This document shows, piece by piece, positions 1 to 6,000 of a stretch of DNA of 15,876 bases. The translations under genes and the position numbers were made by a program. The notes below the pieces were generated by a model that had not been told where the DNA came from, made no database searches, and was given only the letters and a program-made list of their open reading frames with translations. Within the stretch, counting starts at the first letter, position 1; the number at the start of each line of letters is the position of its first letter. The DNA lies in contig SIAZ01000056.1 in the NCBI GenBank assembly GCA_009695405.1, positions 1-15,876 of the forward strand, read 5' to 3'. This stretch comes from Pedosphaera sp. Its GTDB lineage: Bacteria; Verrucomicrobiota; Verrucomicrobiia; Limisphaerales; UBA9464.

Positions 1-81
1 CTCCTCACCGCCATCCTCATGGAAACCTCCGATGAGTGGGAAACCGGACGCGCCTACTTCTCCGACACATCCCAATCCTAA
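1..81 (+). CDS. IS256-family transposase, C-terminal end (partial, runs in from outside the window)
   Basis: The first reading frame is open from base 1 and ends at a TAA at 79-81, giving 26 residues. The stretch LMETSDEWETGRAYF closely resembles the extreme C-terminus of IS256-family (mutator-type, DDE) transposases, which commonly end with a 'seEWetGrrY' motif. Only this tail is inside the window, so catalytic residues cannot be checked and it is unknown whether the copy is intact. The element's right terminal inverted repeat should lie just downstream, about 82-140, but I could not match it to a left end here. The following sequence runs directly into a 5'-truncated group II intron, suggesting that this element inserted into or beside the intron. 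Confidence 0.7.
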   Translation, partial: LLTAILMETSDEWETGRAYFSDTSQS

Positions 82-138
82 ACAACCAACCAACCCCCAT
101 CTCCAAATTCAGCCTTTGACTCTTTTACAGAAAAAAAG

Positions 139-624
139 TTGCGCGGCCACTGGGAGAAAGGAGGGTTGGTTTATTTATCACACAAAGCGAGTGAGCGTAT
201 CAAAGAACGGTTGAAGGAAATGACGCCGAGGACGTGGGGGCAATCCCTCGAAAGCTGTTTGAAGGAGCTCAACACCTACATTGCTGGATGGGGAGCTTAC
301 TTTCGAATTTGTGAGGAGGAGGTCAGCCGCAGGCGGGATAGAATTGATGCGCATGTCCGGAGACGGGTGCGAGCCATAGCAATCCGGCAGCAAAAGCGTC
401 CGCGGTATCTTTTTCGGCATTTGGTACGAACAGGGGCAAGCGAGGGATCAGCCGCCAATGTAGCATGGAGTAATCGAGAGGTTTGGCATAAAAGTGCCCG
501 ATCCGGTACCCATGCTGCGTATGGGTTGGTCTGGTTCAAAGGGCGCCTGCTCTCGTTAGCAGGTGAATGGGTGAAGCACAACCGTCCTACAGCTTCGGAT
601 ACGCAAATGAACTTTGAGTTCTGA
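139..624 (+). pseudogene. Group II intron reverse transcriptase/maturase, C-terminal fragment
   Basis: This frame encodes about 160 residues matching the C-terminal part of group II intron-encoded proteins. The segment RIKERLKEMTPRTWGQSLES, followed by LNTYIAGWGAYFRIC, is the group II intron maturase-specific (GIIM) domain, which binds the intron RNA and helps it splice. The later basic region (RRRDRIDAHVRRRVRAI, then KRPRYLFRHL) and the end GLVWFKGRLL are also typical. The whole reverse transcriptase part (about 300 residues, with the YxDD motif) is missing, so this is a 5'-truncated remnant. The nominal TTG start at 139 is only where the frame becomes recognisable; the frame is open upstream to 82, immediately after the transposase stop. 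Intron RNA domains V and VI follow directly, as expected for a group II intron. Confidence 0.85.
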
Positions 625-637
625 AATATCGGCCGAA

Positions 638-709
638 GAGCCGGATGCGAGATCCGCTAGTCCGGTTCTGAGAGAGGGGCGGTCGGGAAACTGGCCGTCC
701 CTACTCGAC
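638..709 (+). ncRNA. Group II intron domains V and VI and the 3' end of the intron
   Basis: Bases 638-668 fold as domain V: GAGCCGGA (638-645) pairs perfectly with TCCGGTTC (661-668), and the catalytic-triad position AGC (639-641) is kept. The distal part is a three-pair GCG/CGC stem (647-649 with 655-657) closed by AGATC rather than a GNRA-type loop, so the domain is 31 nt instead of the usual 34. Domain VI follows as a long stem around 674-702 with one wobble-rich section, leaving the A of CCCTACTC (703) as the likely branch-point bulge. The element ends in CTACTCGAC, a typical group II intron 3' end, so the 3' splice junction is put after base 709. With the upstream intron missing, it cannot splice by itself. 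Confidence 0.8.
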
Positions 710-795
710 TTTGAGCGCGGGAAAAACGGGTCGGGGACGGGCCACGCGGGCTTTGCTGCTGAGGTGTCGCAAACACATCCAACTCCAAACCACAC

Positions 796-951
796 ATGGC
801 CCACCACACCGATCCTGATCTCTTGAACAACGTCCTGCAACTCCTGACCGAGCAAGGCCACGATGCCTTTGCCGAAGGTCTGCTTGAAGCGGTGGGAGCA
901 TCTGGCCTTCTTCACGTTGGATTCTGCAGTGCTTACAAAGTCGATGGTTAA
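796..951 (+). pseudogene. IS256-family transposase, N-terminal fragment
   Basis: An ATG at 796 opens a 51-codon frame ending at TAA 949-951. Its first 30 or so residues, including DLLNNVLQLLTEQGHDAFAE, resemble the N-terminus of IS256-family transposases, which carry a 'LL..ALQLLTEeG.eaFAEgl' helix just after the start. After about residue 32 the similarity fades (VGASGLLHVGFCS), so the gene has been cut and the rest is missing. It may belong to the same family as the tail at 1-81, but the two pieces are in the wrong order to be one simple interrupted copy. Most likely it is a decayed remnant with no function. Confidence 0.55.
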
Positions 952-1093
952 CGAGTGGTTGAGAAGATCAGATTCGACTGCTGTGCCCGTACTTTGGGTT
1001 GCTGAATCCTAGGGGCATTGACGAGATTAAAATTTATCGAGATGATCAAAAAGAACCATTTTTCGTCAAAAAAAATCTAATTATAAATTAAAC

Positions 1094-1145
1094 TTTTATT
1101 TTAAATAGCTGTGATTCAGGTGTTTATATGAATTTTATTTTAAAT
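1094..1145. repeat. Direct 13-bp AT-rich repeat upstream of the glnK promoter
   Basis: The 13-mer TTTTATTTTAAAT occurs at 1094-1106 and again at 1133-1145, 39 bp apart, inside a very AT-rich stretch (about 1030-1150) that contrasts with the roughly 50% GC surroundings. It lies just upstream of the -24 element of the glnK promoter candidate. Position and composition suggest an activator, IHF-like bending or UP-type role. No recognisable NtrC dyad was found. Confidence 0.4.
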
Positions 1146-1154
1146 GCTTTTTCA

Positions 1155-1170
1155 TGGCACGTCCGCTGCT
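1155..1170 (+). promoter_or_regulatory. Sigma-54 (-24/-12) promoter of glnK-amtB
   Basis: TGGCACGTCCGCTGCT matches the sigma-54 consensus TGGCAC-N5-TTGCA except for a C for the first T of the -12 box and the final base. The invariant GG (1156-1157) and GC (1168-1169) are exactly 10 bases apart. Transcription would start near 1181, leaving a leader of about 115 nt before glnK. The same 16-bp pattern with an identical -12 box (CTGCT) lies before the glutamine synthetase gene, which greatly strengthens both calls. Confidence 0.75.
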
Positions 1171-1296
1171 GTTCGAAGGAACTTCTAGTTCAGCCTTAGG
1201 TTTAAAAATATCGAAGTAGACCTAGGCAAACAAAAAGTCGTCAAGAAAACCGCAAACTGAACTCACTCCAATTCTTTTGAGTCATCGACATCCGTT

Positions 1297-1635
1297 ATGA
1301 AAAAAATCGAAGCAATCATTAAACCGTTCAAACTCGAAGAGGTTAAAGATGCCCTTCATGAAGTCGGCATCGAAGGTATGACCGTTTCGGAGGTCAAAGG
1401 ATTTGGCCGTCAAAAAGGTCATACCGAGATTTATCGAGGAAGTGAATACACAGTGGACTTCCTACCTAAAATCAAAATCGAACTCGTCGTTTCTGATGTC
1501 AAAGTGAGCGAAGCGACGACTGCAATTATCAAGTCGGCCAAGACCGGTAAAATTGGTGACGGCAAGATTTTTATTTCAGAGGTGACAGAAGCAATCCGTA
1601 TCCGAACTGAGGAAAAAGGGGACCTAGCTGTCTAA
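1297..1635 (+). CDS. glnK: Nitrogen regulatory PII protein (GlnK/GlnB type)
   Basis: This 112-residue protein has the standard PII length. PII trimers sense 2-oxoglutarate and ATP/ADP and bind targets through the T-loop; GlnK types plug the AmtB ammonium channel. Visible landmarks are the N-terminal KKIEAIIKPFKLEEVK, the T-loop around 37-55 with GFGRQKGHTEIYRGSEYTVD, and the B-loop TGKIGDGKIF (about 83-92). Tyr51, the uridylylation site of proteobacterial PII, is present, and so is Ser49, the phosphorylation site in cyanobacterial PII. It is followed 22 bp later by amtB, the classic glnK-amtB pairing, and preceded by a sigma-54 promoter. No clear Shine-Dalgarno is visible before the ATG. I call it glnK from the amtB linkage; by sequence alone glnB would also fit. 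Confidence 0.96.
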   Translation: MKKIEAIIKPFKLEEVKDALHEVGIEGMTVSEVKGFGRQKGHTEIYRGSEYTVDFLPKIKIELVVSDVKVSEATTAIIKSAKTGKIGDGKIFISEVTEAIRIRTEEKGDLAV

Positions 1636-1657
1636 GCAAAAATTTAGCCCTTATTTT

Positions 1658-3124
1658 ATGAAGAAATTATTCCTGACAATAACAAGCTTGATGTTGGCAT
1701 TAACCGCGATAACTGGCACTGCGCAACAGGCCGCTGCAGTGACCTTAAAGGAACCGACGGTTGAAGAGCGTTTAGCGGATCTAGAAGCTTATGTGAACAA
1801 TGGAGCTCGGGTGACCACCGATAAACAGGCGGGCAAAGTGACAGGCCCCGGCCCTGGCCATAACGCTTGGATGATGACCAGTGCGGCCTTGGTACTGTTT
1901 ATGACCTTGCCCGGTCTAGCGCTCTTCTACGGTGGATTAGTCCGACGCAAGAATATGCTTTCGGTGATTGCTCAATGTTTTGGAATAGCGGGTTTGGTCA
2001 CAATCCTGTGGGTGCTGTTTGGCTACAGTGCCGTCTTTGCTGGAGGATCTCCTTACCTAGGATCACTCAGTAAATTTGCCTTTCTCAAGGATGTTACCTC
2101 TGCACCGAATACAGATTATGCCGCTTGGGTTTCTCAAAATGTGTACGCGATGTATCAAATGATGTTTGCCATCATCACACCCGCTCTCATTATTGGTGCT
2201 GTTGCGGAACGTATGAAGTTCTCGGCGATTCTCGCCTTCGTGGTCCTTTGGATGGTTGTCGTTTATTTTCCGCTAGCTCACATGATCTGGGGGGTCGACG
2301 GCTTGATGAATGGTGTCTGGAATGGAGACGCGAAGATTCGGGCGATTGATTTTGCTGGGGGTACGGTGGTGCACATGAGTTCCGGTTGGTCTGCCTTAAT
2401 CCTCTGTATCATTCTTGGAAAACGGAAAGGGCACGAAAAAATTAACATGGCACCGCATAGTATGACTTTGTGTGCCATTGGCACAGGAATGCTTTGGGTC
2501 GGATGGTACGGATTTAATGCCGGTTCTGCTGGGGCCGCTGATGGCGTCGCCGCCAGTGCCTTTATGACGACCACAATCGCAGCAGCCGTTGCGTCGCTGG
2601 TTTGGCCGGTGATTGAATGGATTCTCCGTGGTAAACCGTCCGTCCTCGGATTCTGTTCAGGTGCTGTCGCTGGGTTAGTCATGATCACACCCGCCGCAGG
2701 CTTTGTCAGCGCAAAGAGTGCTTTCATTATCGGGATTATCGCCGGAGTTGTTCCCTACCTCGCTTGTGCCTACTTGAAACCGTTACTCAAGTATGATGAC
2801 GCCTTGGATACTTTCGGTGTCCATGCCGTGGGCGGAACAATTGGAGCTATTCTCACCGGCATTTTTGCTTCGTCCGATGTAAACCCCAATTTGCTCACTG
2901 CGAATGCTTATGCCGCCAAAAATGGTCTCGATAAATTGGTAGCGAATGGCGGATTGGTTGCGGAACAATTTAAGGCCGTCGGTATTACTCTGGTCCTCTC
3001 AATCGTGGGAACAGTCGTGATCGCTTTCATCGTTAAGGCGGTGATAGGTCTTCGTCCTTCTGAAGAAGCGGAGACTCAAGGTCTGGATCTCGCCGAACAT
3101 GGCGAAGAAGCTTACCACAGTTAA
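1658..3124 (+). CDS. amtB: Ammonium transporter, Amt/Rh family
   Basis: A 488-residue inner-membrane channel that conducts ammonium into the cell. The first 27 or so residues form a cleavable signal peptide (hydrophobic core, then AQQAAAV), as in E. coli AmtB. A polar linker of about 40 residues (LADLEAYVNNG) follows, and 11 hydrophobic segments occupy about 71-465. Family landmarks are present: the signature DFAGGTVVHMSSGWSAL (231-247) with pore His239, the second pore His389 in FGVHAVGG, the likely Phe gate residues F170 and F286 (GWYGFNAGS), and AVAERMKFSA. The C-terminal tail ends LDLAEHGEEAYHS, the conserved cytoplasmic region that contacts GlnK. It sits 22 bp after glnK, so co-transcription from the sigma-54 promoter is expected, and it ends in a strong terminator. 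Confidence 0.97.
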   Translation: MKKLFLTITSLMLALTAITGTAQQAAAVTLKEPTVEERLADLEAYVNNGARVTTDKQAGKVTGPGPGHNAWMMTSAALVLFMTLPGLALFYGGLVRRKNMLSVIAQCFGIAGLVTILWVLFGYSAVFAGGSPYLGSLSKFAFLKDVTSAPNTDYAAWVSQNVYAMYQMMFAIITPALIIGAVAERMKFSAILAFVVLWMVVVYFPLAHMIWGVDGLMNGVWNGDAKIRAIDFAGGTVVHMSSGWSALILCIILGKRKGHEKINMAPHSMTLCAIGTGMLWVGWYGFNAGSAGAADGVAASAFMTTTIAAAVASLVWPVIEWILRGKPSVLGFCSGAVAGLVMITPAAGFVSAKSAFIIGIIAGVVPYLACAYLKPLLKYDDALDTFGVHAVGGTIGAILTGIFASSDVNPNLLTANAYAAKNGLDKLVANGGLVAEQFKAVGITLVLSIVGTVVIAFIVKAVIGLRPSEEAETQGLDLAEHGEEAYHS

Positions 3125-3141
3125 AATTGCTCGCTGTCACA

Positions 3142-3175
3142 GGCCGCTCAGTTTCTCTGGGCGGCCTTTTCTTTT
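3142..3175 (+). terminator. Rho-independent terminator of glnK-amtB
   Basis: GGCCGCTCAG (3142-3151) pairs with CTGGGCGGCC (3157-3166) with one T-G wobble, forming a 10-bp stem with a TTTCT loop, followed by TTTTCTTTT. It lies 17 bp after the amtB stop. On the opposite strand there is no T-tract, so it acts only on the plus strand. Confidence 0.92.
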
Positions 3176-3213
3176 AGCGATTTCTACCAGACCAACTCTA
3201 GGGTTGCTGGATC

Positions 3214-4029
3214 TCAAAGCACTTCGATAATCATAGCCGTCGTATTATCGCGTCCGCTCTGGGCCACCGACGCATCGACCATTCGCTTGCCGCAACCCGC
3301 ATCCATGGGACTCAAAAGTGCCTCTAATAAGGCTGCATCATAAAGACCTTCGCAAAGGCCGTCCGTGCAAAGAAGAATGCGGTCGCCTGGATTCAGAGCA
3401 CAGGCTCCCACTTGAGGAGTCACGTAAAGGTTTCCAGCGCCCAAAGCCTTTTGAAGGACATTTTTACCAGGATGGACGCGGGCTTCCCATTCGGTGATTT
3501 TTTGGTTACGAAGAAGCCATCCAACATGGGTGTCGTCTTCGGTCATCTGCCGCAACTGGCCTCCTGCTGTGGACCAGTGATAAATGCGGCTATCTCCGAT
3601 ATGCGCAAAGTATACCAAGTGAGGCGTGAACCAACAAAGGCTGAGAGTGGTTTCCATACCTCGACATTCCTCATAACACTGACCCAAATGAACTAAAGCA
3701 CGGTGAATTTGCTGAAATAAGTCGTTAAAGATTTCAGCGAAGTCGACAGGTAACCCGCAGGAAGTTCGCTTGAAAGCCCGGGGCAAAAGAGTGGTAATTT
3801 TTTCAATAGCGATGTTGCTGGCAAATTCCCCAGCTTGTGAGCCGCCCATTCCATCGCTGACCGCAAAAACCTTGTCTGAATCGAGCAGAGATCCTTCGCC
3901 AAACCGACCTAAGCGGATCAGTTCATGGGAATTAAATTGCAACCCTAAAAAGGAATCTTCGTTGTTAGAACGAAATCTCCCGGTATCACTTTGACCCGAC
4001 CAGCGCAAGTGAGGCACTTGAGAATTCAA
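3214..4029 (-). CDS. PP2C-family serine/threonine protein phosphatase
   Basis: A cytosolic, single-domain PP2C (PPM) phosphatase, Mn/Mg-dependent. Motifs in order are SDTGRFRSNNEDS, VFAVSDGMGGSQAGEFAS, GMETTLSL, HIGDSRIYHW, LLCTDGLCEGL and GRDNTTAMIIEV, which supply the metal-binding aspartates (D25, D59, D223, D261 from the start chosen here). I chose the TTG at 4029 (271 residues): a perfect GGAGG lies 7 nt upstream, and the TTG overlaps the upstream gene's TGA as TTGA, a coupling arrangement. A longer frame from 4092 adds 21 residues that overlap the upstream gene and precede the domain. No membrane segment or extra domain is visible. Its size is close to PphA, the cyanobacterial PP2C acting on phospho-PII; that link is an inference from gene context and size. 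Confidence 0.93.
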   Translation of the reverse strand: MNSQVPHLRWSGQSDTGRFRSNNEDSFLGLQFNSHELIRLGRFGEGSLLDSDKVFAVSDGMGGSQAGEFASNIAIEKITTLLPRAFKRTSCGLPVDFAEIFNDLFQQIHRALVHLGQCYEECRGMETTLSLCWFTPHLVYFAHIGDSRIYHWSTAGGQLRQMTEDDTHVGWLLRNQKITEWEARVHPGKNVLQKALGAGNLYVTPQVGACALNPGDRILLCTDGLCEGLYDAALLEALLSPMDAGCGKRMVDASVAQSGRDNTTAMIIEVL

Positions 4030-4427
4030 AGTTGCGCCTCCGAGGGAGAGACGGATTCGAGAAGGGTAGCGAACTCGAAGTCGATAAGACAAAATCGTCC
4101 ATCACTGATTCGGTAGGTGACATTACGAAGGGCGGGATCGTCGTGCCGAACACCGTAGTGCTCTAATTCGGCAAAGAGTTCCTGAGCACGTTGTTGATCG
4201 AGACGCTCGACGCGTTGCCCGCAGTTGCTGGTGACGATTCTTAATCGGTCGGGGTCGGCTTCGAGCAATCTGGGGACAAAGTAGCAACCGCGTTCTTCAA
4301 GGTGTAGAAGAATGCGCACCTCAGTTTCAAATCGGTGGGCGGCGTTGAATCCGCGATAAATCTTAATAACTCGACCATCAAAGGTCAGATTTACCGAGGA
4401 TCGCACGGTATCTTTAACTTGTATCAC
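4026..4427 (-). CDS. Minimal protein kinase-like protein (atypical, 133 aa)
   Basis: I do not recognise a named family, but kinase-fold landmarks appear in order and with normal spacing: VIKIY with Lys22 (the ATP-binding lysine), FETEVRILLHL (about 33-43, helix C with a conserved-type Glu36), a hinge-like RIVTSNCG (63-70), the catalytic loop HDDPALRN (95-102, an exact HxDxxxxN with Asp97 and Asn102), and IDFEFA (115-120) with Asp116 in the DFG position as DFE. The protein ends 17 residues after DFE, so the activation segment and most of the C-lobe are absent, far shorter than a usual kinase of 250 or more residues. The N-lobe also has no clear glycine-rich loop. It could be an RIO/ABC1/APH-like small-molecule or protein kinase. 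The start is GTG at 4427 with a weak AAGAAG upstream. It forms a coupled pair with the PP2C gene. Confidence 0.75.
   Translation of the reverse strand: MIQVKDTVRSSVNLTFDGRVIKIYRGFNAAHRFETEVRILLHLEERGCYFVPRLLEADPDRLRIVTSNCGQRVERLDQQRAQELFAELEHYGVRHDDPALRNVTYRISDGRFCLIDFEFATLLESVSPSEAQL
4027..4041 (-). promoter_or_regulatory. Shine-Dalgarno and TTGA stop-start overlap coupling kinase-like gene to PP2C gene
   Basis: On the minus strand GGAGG (4041-4037) precedes a TTG (4029-4027) by 7 nt, and the TTG shares two bases with the TGA stop (4028-4026) of the upstream gene. Most other starts in this window lack a clear Shine-Dalgarno, so this one decides the phosphatase start and points to coupled translation. 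Confidence 0.7.
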
Positions 4428-4600
4428 GCGTCTTCTTACGAACTAAGATTCTGTTGGGTGTCTAATTTTGTGCAACCCGATCAAAACTACCCACTGAAGG
4501 AAAGGCGAGGAGGTCTAAAAAAAGGCTGCTAACCGTCGAACTCTCCGTACACACTCTCTCCGAGTTGATTCCGAGTCAAAAGAGGATTGCAACGGAGTGC

Positions 4601-4616
4601 TGGCACTTCGTCTGCT
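4601..4616 (+). promoter_or_regulatory. Sigma-54 (-24/-12) promoter of the glutamine synthetase gene
   Basis: TGGCACTTCGTCTGCT carries a perfect -24 box (TGGCAC) and the same CTGCT -12 box as the glnK promoter. The GG (4602-4603) and GC (4614-4615) are exactly 10 bases apart. Transcription would start near 4626, about 42 nt before the ATG. The rest of the 240-bp gap between the divergent genes holds no other gene; a short tandem TCCGAGT repeat lies at about 4559-4577. Confidence 0.75.
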
Positions 4617-4667
4617 TCAAAAAATTCACACACGGAATCCGACTGAGTAGAGACAAACCATCACATC

Positions 4668-5735
4668 ATGGCAAAATACAAACTCGAATGCATCTGGCTC
4701 GATGGCTACGAGCCGGCAGCAAACCTGCGCAGCAAGACGCAAGTCAAGGAATTCAGCACCTTTCCGAAGCTGGAACAACTCTCCATGTGGGGGTTTGACG
4801 GTAGCTCCACACGGCAGGCTGAAGGCCGGAATTCGGACTGCATGCTGAAACCAATTGCGATCTATCCTGACACCACCCGCAAGAACGGCGTTCTGGTCAT
4901 GTGCGAGGTTATGATGCCCGATGGCACTACCCCTCACCCTAGTAATTCTCGGGCAACCATTTTGGATGATCCGGGCGCGTGGTTTGGTTTCGAACAGGAG
5001 TACTTCTTGTACAAGGACGGTATCCCGCTGGGATTCCCCACAAACGGGGGTTATCCGTTTCCCCAAGGCGAATACTACACCGGCGTCGGTTACAAAGCCG
5101 TGGGCGATATCGCCCGCGAAATCGTCGAGGAACATCTCGATTTATGTCTCGATGCAGGGATTAACCACGAAGGTATCAACGCCGAGGTGGCCAAGGGCCA
5201 GTGGGAATTTCAGATCTTCGGCAAAGGCTCGAAGAGTGCGGCAGATCAAGTCTGGGTGGCCCGTTACCTGTTGATGAGGGTCTGTGAGAAATACGGTATC
5301 GACGTGAATTTCCACTGCAAACCATTGGGCAAAGACGTCGACTGGAATGGATCGGGAATGCACGCTAATTTCTCGACAGAACATCTTCGAGAATTAGGTG
5401 GGAAAGAGTATTTCGAGGCCCTCATGGCTGCTTTTGATAAGTTCAAAAATGAACATGTCGCCGTGTATGGCCCCGACAATCATCTTCGATTGACCGGTCT
5501 GCATGAAACACAGTCGATCGACAAATTTAACTACGGTATCGCCAATCGCGGGGCCTCTATTCGAGTTCCCCACAGTTTTGTCAATAACGGTTACAAGGGT
5601 TATTTGGAAGATCGTCGTCCTAATTCGCAGGGTGACCCGTACAAGATTGCTAGCCGCATTCTGCAAACAATTGCCACTGTCCCGATTTCTAAACCCTCGG
5701 CGCCCGCAGTCGCCAAGAAAGGAAAGAAAGGTTAA
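4668..5735 (+). CDS. glnII: Glutamine synthetase, type II (eukaryote-like, GlnII)
   Basis: This cytosolic enzyme makes glutamine from glutamate, ammonia and ATP. Its 355 residues fit type II (about 340-370), not the 470-residue type I enzyme. Motifs include WGFDGSSTRQAEG (41-53, beta-grasp domain), GFEQEYFL (107-114, metal-binding glutamates), GQWEFQ (177-182), GSGMHANFST (228-237), HLRLTGLHETQ (272-282) and RGASIRVP (294-301). Type II enzymes are not controlled by GlnE adenylylation, so control should be transcriptional, which fits the sigma-54 promoter 52 bp upstream, or through protein partners. The C-terminus is a Lys/Pro/Ala-rich tail ending AKKGKKG. No strong Shine-Dalgarno is visible. 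A strong terminator follows, so the gene is monocistronic. Confidence 0.95.
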   Translation: MAKYKLECIWLDGYEPAANLRSKTQVKEFSTFPKLEQLSMWGFDGSSTRQAEGRNSDCMLKPIAIYPDTTRKNGVLVMCEVMMPDGTTPHPSNSRATILDDPGAWFGFEQEYFLYKDGIPLGFPTNGGYPFPQGEYYTGVGYKAVGDIAREIVEEHLDLCLDAGINHEGINAEVAKGQWEFQIFGKGSKSAADQVWVARYLLMRVCEKYGIDVNFHCKPLGKDVDWNGSGMHANFSTEHLRELGGKEYFEALMAAFDKFKNEHVAVYGPDNHLRLTGLHETQSIDKFNYGIANRGASIRVPHSFVNNGYKGYLEDRRPNSQGDPYKIASRILQTIATVPISKPSAPAVAKKGKKG

Positions 5736-5760
5736 GTCCGATCAAGCCATAGGGCCCCAT

Positions 5761-5792
5761 AAAAGCCTGAGCTTCGGCTCAGGCTTTTCTTT
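5761..5792 (+). terminator. Rho-independent terminator of the glutamine synthetase gene
   Basis: AAAAGCCTGAGC (5761-5772) pairs perfectly with GCTCAGGCTTTT (5777-5788) around a stable TTCG tetraloop, 25 bp after the stop. The T-tract (TTTTCTTTG) overlaps the end of the stem. The A/T-flanked stem could also work in the reverse direction. Confidence 0.93.
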
Positions 5793-5947
5793 GTTAAATG
5801 ATCCAATTAAGCCTATCCAAGAAAGACTAGGCAGTTTAGATCTAAGAAAATTCAATGCAGCAGGCGAACCAAAAATGCAAACTTGCATGGTACTTTTTGA
5901 GTCTATTCCGTCCGAAGCTGTTCCGGTGGATAGCTTGATACTCGCAC

Positions 5948-5975
5948 CATTGGTAAATAAGGATTTGCACCAATG
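5948..5975. repeat. 7-bp inverted repeat upstream of the lipoprotein/hpn genes
   Basis: CATTGGT (5948-5954) and ACCAATG (5969-5975) are a perfect inverted repeat with a 14-bp spacer, 25 bp before the first gene of the next group. There is no T-tract, so it is not a terminator; an operator is possible. The rest of 5793-6000 holds nothing identifiable. Confidence 0.3.
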
Positions 5976-6000
5976 AGTTGGGTCCATATCATCTCGCACT

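Noticed and set aside
556..915. 119-codon minus-strand frame across the intron end and IS fragment
   Set aside because: It crosses the intron domain V-VI RNA and the 3' splice junction, so it is a chance frame.
4626..5135. 169-codon minus-strand frame opposite the glutamine synthetase gene
   Set aside because: It is the antisense shadow of a well-identified gene; no protein family is recognisable.
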